Under the pieces are notes generated by a model, which worked only from the letters and a program-made list of their open reading frames with translations, was not told where the DNA came from and did not search any database. From Fibrella aquatilis (GTDB lineage: Bacteria; Bacteroidota; Bacteroidia; Cytophagales; Spirosomataceae), in the NCBI RefSeq assembly GCF_017353255.1, contig NZ_JAFMYU010000001.1:62001-126000 (forward strand): 64,000 bases of DNA, in the 5' to 3' direction. The translations under genes and the position numbers were made by a program. Shown in pieces: positions 61,092 to 64,000 of the stretch. Position 1 is the stretch's first letter. Each line of letters opens with the position of its first letter.

Positions 61092-62192
61092 CTACTTCAA
61101 GCTCAAAAGGTACCCAATCGTGAAGTTGGCGTCCCAGTCGAAGACGAACTGCTGGCAACCAGTGGCGTCGGCAACGGCCTTATAGATGTTGAGGCCCGCC
61201 TTTTGCTTGGCATTCTCGCTCTTGTAGTCGGCGGGCATTTTTAGTACGGTGTAGCGTTCTTTGCCGTTGCGCACCTGCTTGGCCAGCTCGAAAGGAATGC
61301 CGCCGATGATGAAGCACGTTTTGCGGTGGCTGCTGGGTACGCCCTTGGCTTTGCTTTTCACTTCGTCGTAGACCTTGCTGTCGTCGTCGCCGTTCTGGAA
61401 ATATTTGGCCCCGAACGTCTCCACGGCCGACACGTCGCTGCCGTTTTTCCACGAGATCTTGGTGTTACCCGAGCCAATATCCACCACAAAGGCGTTGTCG
61501 TCAAATTCCGGGGGCAGCACCGACCGCAGACCAAGCCGGCCTTCCTGTTCGGGCGTTACGGTGTTGACTACATAGTTCAGTGCCTTCAGGTTCTTGATGA
61601 TCTTCTGGGTCGTTTCGGCCTTCAGGGCACCTGAGCTAACCACAAACTGGATCTCGCGGCCATTCACGCCGAAATTGAGCATGTTGGCAATATACTGTTT
61701 CAGGCCTTCGCGAATGTCGAGGTCAGAAGCCATGTTTTCCAGCACGAGGCTGTTGCCAAAATCGGCTTTCTCCAGCTTCCAGCGCTTCTGGTCGTCAACG
61801 CGCACGATGAACGAGTTGAAGCCGCTGGCACCCAGTTCTACTACGCCCTTGAGCTTGCCGCCCACGGGTTCAGCCGCCTGAAAATTAAACGCCGGACGAG
61901 CACCGCCCGTGCTGGCCTCGCTCGATGCACCCGACGACGCGCCACCCGACGATGCTTCATCAGACGTGGCCGTGGCTTCGCTCGTGGCCTCACTGGTAGC
62001 AGACCCGTCGGCGTTGGGGGCCGTATGGTCTTCGTTTGAGGGCAGATTGGACGACGTTGTCTGTTCGGTTTTGTTGCCCGCCCGGAATTTCTGGATCAGG
62101 TCAATACCGGCCACATATTTCAAGCCTAAATAAATAAGGCCAATAATCAGGGCCGTAATCAGCAGGCGACCTGCGGTAGTTAATCGTTGCAT
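61092..62192 (-). CDS. Membrane-anchored actin-fold ATPase-like protein (Ppx/GppA-like)
   Basis: The 366-residue protein has an N-terminal membrane helix (about 8-27), a Ser/Ala/Thr/Glu-rich linker (about 40-95) and a globular domain with actin/Hsp70/Ppx features. KGVVELGASGFNSFIV and FVVDIGSGNTKISW are the two phosphate-loop-like strands, FVVSSGALKAETTQKIIKN resembles the Ppx/GppA segment after the first loop, and FIIGGIPFEL resembles the adenosine motif. It could bind ATP or polyphosphate. It belongs with the coiled-coil membrane gene 62308 and the helical gene 63476. The role of the group is unknown. Confidence 0.7.
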   Translation of the reverse strand: MQRLTTAGRLLITALIIGLIYLGLKYVAGIDLIQKFRAGNKTEQTTSSNLPSNEDHTAPNADGSATSEATSEATATSDEASSGGASSGASSEASTGGARPAFNFQAAEPVGGKLKGVVELGASGFNSFIVRVDDQKRWKLEKADFGNSLVLENMASDLDIREGLKQYIANMLNFGVNGREIQFVVSSGALKAETTQKIIKNLKALNYVVNTVTPEQEGRLGLRSVLPPEFDDNAFVVDIGSGNTKISWKNGSDVSAVETFGAKYFQNGDDDSKVYDEVKSKAKGVPSSHRKTCFIIGGIPFELAKQVRNGKERYTVLKMPADYKSENAKQKAGLNIYKAVADATGCQQFVFDWDANFTIGYLLSLK

Positions 62193-62215
62193 AAGCGAAA
62201 GAGTGAAAGAGATAA

Positions 62216-62299
62216 AGAGTGAATGGTGAAAGAGCGAATGGCGAAAGAGTGAGTTAAGCGCAATAGGTTCGTATAAAACGCTCTTTCACCATTCACTCT
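62216..62299. repeat. Heptad-armed inverted repeat (H13), 7-8 bp words
   Basis: Arms 62216-62236 and 62279-62299 are perfect 21-base reverse complements. Around the left arm, GTGAAAGA/GTGAATG-type words of 7 or 8 bases continue from 62199 to 62252. It lies between the actin-fold gene start and the stop of the next gene upstream. Confidence 0.8.
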
Positions 62300-62307
62300 T
62301 TCACCCA

Positions 62308-63342
62308 TTAGTCCAACAGGCTCCGATAACCCTCGTCTTTGGGGGGATTGATGACGCGGGCTTCCACGGCGCGGTCGGCGGCAGGGGCGTTTAGCTGCAC
62401 CAGCGAAAACTCGCCTTTATTGTAGGCCTCCAGCAGCGTCTGCCCTTTGTCCGACAGCATACCGTTCTGGATGTCTACCCCGTTGATGAAGTCCATCGAC
62501 AGGTCCATGGCCCGCTTCATTTCGCCCAGCTTTTTGCTCATGTCGTCCTGGATATACTCCATCGACTCGTCGAAATAAAACTTCTTGTCGGGGTTGCCTT
62601 TGAAGATGCTCACGGCGGTCTTCAGGGCATTCGAGCTTTCTTTAACGATCTGGTATTCAGTCTCTTTTAGCTTTACCTTGATATCGGTTTCCTTGATCAG
62701 GTAATCGGCCGATTTGTTTACTTTCTCCATAAACTCCAGCACCAGCTTCATGTTGCGTTGCAGGGGGAACAGTTTCTCGTTCATCTCCTGCAAACCTGCG
62801 CCTTCCATGGTGGCCAGGGTGGCGGCTTCTTTCATGCCGGGGCGAGTAGCGGCCAGTTCATTGGCCTTGTTGGCCTCGTTGAATTTGGCTTTGATGCTCT
62901 CGTTGTTCTCGTTGATCTTCTTGTTCAGCTTCACGAGTTGCCCGGCCAGCGTGTCGATCTGTCCCTGCATTTTCTCGCGCTTTTCGCGGAGGTCCTGCAC
63001 GTAGATTTTCATGATGGCAATGGGGTCCAGTTGCACCACCACGCCCGTGAGCTTGCGCATGAATGTTTTGAACAGGAAGAACACCGCCGTGCGCACGTCG
63101 CGGCTGGTGAACAGGAACACCAGCAACGCCAGCACCCCCAGCAGACCTGCCAGATAGAGCGTATTTTCGGTAGCGCGGATCAGGAATTCCAGAATCCGGT
63201 TGAAATAGACCAGGCCAAGTGCGCCCAGCCCACCCAGGGCCAGCATACCCGCAATGCCCTCGGGACGGCTCCAGAAGGAGCCTTTGCTGGCACCCTCCGA
63301 TGAGTTGCCGCCAGCCAGTTGTGAAAAATCAGGAGAAGCCAT
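62308..63342 (-). CDS. Coiled-coil membrane protein of a conserved Bacteroidota type
   Basis: The 344-residue protein has a short soluble start, two membrane helices (about 29-55 and 59-79), and a long helical region with heptad-like coiled coil (about 112-255, REKREKMQGQIDTLAGQL onward). The C-terminal part is less ordered. The layout (SFWSRPEG start, twin helices, coiled coil) recalls Bacteroidota proteins often labelled as microtubule-binding-like without proof. It may anchor the other cluster products at the membrane. A hairpin stands on each side of the gene. Confidence 0.65.
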   Translation of the reverse strand: MASPDFSQLAGGNSSEGASKGSFWSRPEGIAGMLALGGLGALGLVYFNRILEFLIRATENTLYLAGLLGVLALLVFLFTSRDVRTAVFFLFKTFMRKLTGVVVQLDPIAIMKIYVQDLREKREKMQGQIDTLAGQLVKLNKKINENNESIKAKFNEANKANELAATRPGMKEAATLATMEGAGLQEMNEKLFPLQRNMKLVLEFMEKVNKSADYLIKETDIKVKLKETEYQIVKESSNALKTAVSIFKGNPDKKFYFDESMEYIQDDMSKKLGEMKRAMDLSMDFINGVDIQNGMLSDKGQTLLEAYNKGEFSLVQLNAPAADRAVEARVINPPKDEGYRSLLD

Positions 63343-63363
63343 GTGTTTAGTTTAAGGAGTAGG

Positions 63364-63477
63364 GATTTACGAATTACGATGTACGAATTACGATTTGTTG
63401 CTGACGCATGGGGTTACTCTACAGCATAGGAGCGCGTCAGCAATAAATCGTAAATCGTAATTCGTACATCGTAAATC
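63364..63477. repeat. Heptad-armed inverted repeat (H14), overlapping a stop codon
   Basis: Arms 63364-63407 and 63434-63477 are each 44 bases with heptads TTTACGA, ATTACGA and TGTACGA in a different order on the two sides, then a TTGTTGCTGACGC or TTATTGCTGACGC core. The right arm includes two bases of the stop codon of the gene at 63476. Confidence 0.9.
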
Positions 63478-64000
63478 ATTTTAGGTAAGAGCCGATTTTA
63501 CTCACGTCGGCTTTGATTTGTTCGGTGAAATTGGTGTAGGTAGCTTCGAAGTTGGCCCGGTTCTGGTTGATCTTGGTACTCTGCTCTACCACTTCGCCGC
63601 CAATTTGTGCCAGCCGGTCATTGTTCTTGCCCAACCGTTGTTGCAGTTCCGCAATTTGCTTGCCAATAGCCTCATTGTCGGCCTGTAGCTTTTTTTGCTC
63701 AGCCTGCAACCCGCCCACGCGGTCCTGAATAGCTGATTCTACGCTCTTCAGAAACGACTCCCGGTCGGCGGTCAGGGCAGCCAGGTATTGGTTGGCCGCC
63801 GTCGATAGCGTTTGGGGGTCTGCCGTGCCGGCCATAGCTTTGAAGCTGGCCCACGCCGCCTGAAACTGCTTATCTTCGGGCAGGCCCAGGCTACTGAGGT
63901 TGCGCAGAATCTCGCGAAACTCGAAATAGTCCGGTCCGGGCAGGTTGGCTTTGCCAAGCACCGCTGCAAAGTGGTCGACAAACTTGGTATCTATGCTGCC
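63476..64000 (-). CDS. Helical coiled-coil protein (5' partial, runs off the right edge)
   Basis: The frame is open to the window edge (SIDTKFVDHFAAVLGKANLP is visible before any start), so the GTG at 63961 is internal and the true start lies outside. The visible 174 residues are helical, with a coiled-coil segment (LQAEQKKLQADNEAIGKQI, then LQQRLGKNNDRL) and no membrane helix. It probably works with the coiled-coil membrane protein next to it. I recognise no named family. Confidence 0.7.
   Translation of the reverse strand, partial: GSIDTKFVDHFAAVLGKANLPGPDYFEFREILRNLSSLGLPEDKQFQAAWASFKAMAGTADPQTLSTAANQYLAALTADRESFLKSVESAIQDRVGGLQAEQKKLQADNEAIGKQIAELQQRLGKNNDRLAQIGGEVVEQSTKINQNRANFEATYTNFTEQIKADVSKIGSYLK

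Overview
The window looks like a chromosomal segment of a free-living Bacteroidota of the Cytophagales type (Spirosoma/Fibrella-like; this placement is inference). The evidence is C-terminal type IX secretion (T9SS) sorting domains, a BlaI/M56 pair with a TonB-like tail, promoters of the Bacteroidota form (TTG at -33, TAnnTTTG at -7), TPR-containing sensor kinases, an RluB-type enzyme with a long disordered arm, and fairly high GC. No rRNA, tRNA, CRISPR array or insertion sequence was seen.

Layout. 1-5.8 kb: the end of a T9SS cargo protein, a BlaI-M56 sensor operon and a LuxR-type two-component pair. 6.0-11.1 kb: a phospho-signalling operon (FHA-TM-trypsin protease, PP2C phosphatase, Ser/Thr kinase, small beta-barrel). 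11.3-13.1 kb: pseudouridine synthase. 13.3-15.9 kb: a second TPR kinase/LuxR regulator pair. 16.2-29.8 kb: a large surface/secretion cluster (barrel protein, 2130-residue secreted protein, two FN3 proteins, one with a T9SS tail, and a lipoprotein). 29.8-33.1 kb: S41 peptidase and two hypothetical genes. 33.4-34.7 kb: a decay zone with relics of a prolyl oligopeptidase and a LytS-type kinase. 34.9-49.5 kb: metabolic and housekeeping genes (carboxylesterase, phytase-like esterase, cysteine desulfurase, FMN reductase, SDR, trans-sulfuration enzyme, YceI, MarR, BamA-like protein, sugar isomerase plus GNAT, deoxynucleoside kinase, AlbA_2 protein, EamA transporter). 49.6-60.4 kb: purple acid phosphatase, GH20 hexosaminidase, pyruvate carboxylase and GH18 chitinase. 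60.5-64 kb: a membrane cluster with an actin-fold ATPase and two coiled-coil proteins, running off the right edge.

The most unusual signal is a family of at least a dozen long intergenic inverted repeats. Most begin within a few bases of a stop codon. Their arms are built from degenerate 7-bp tandem repeats whose word differs at each locus, closing on a small set of recurring GC-rich cores (GCTGACGC or CGGTCCGC). Most have perfect arms of 21-51 bp, some have unequal heptad numbers on the two sides, one is half missing, and one arm has become the signal peptide of a lipoprotein. They cannot be simple copies of one mobile element, because the stems are locus-specific while the architecture is constant.

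The second kinase/regulator pair probably controls the surface cluster: an identical 20-bp element sits at the -33 region of both the regulator's promoter and the cluster's promoter, and two 14-bp palindromes lie upstream of the latter. In the phospho-signalling operon, the kinase and the FHA protein share a PATRLVG motif next to their membrane segments, a plausible FHA docking site.
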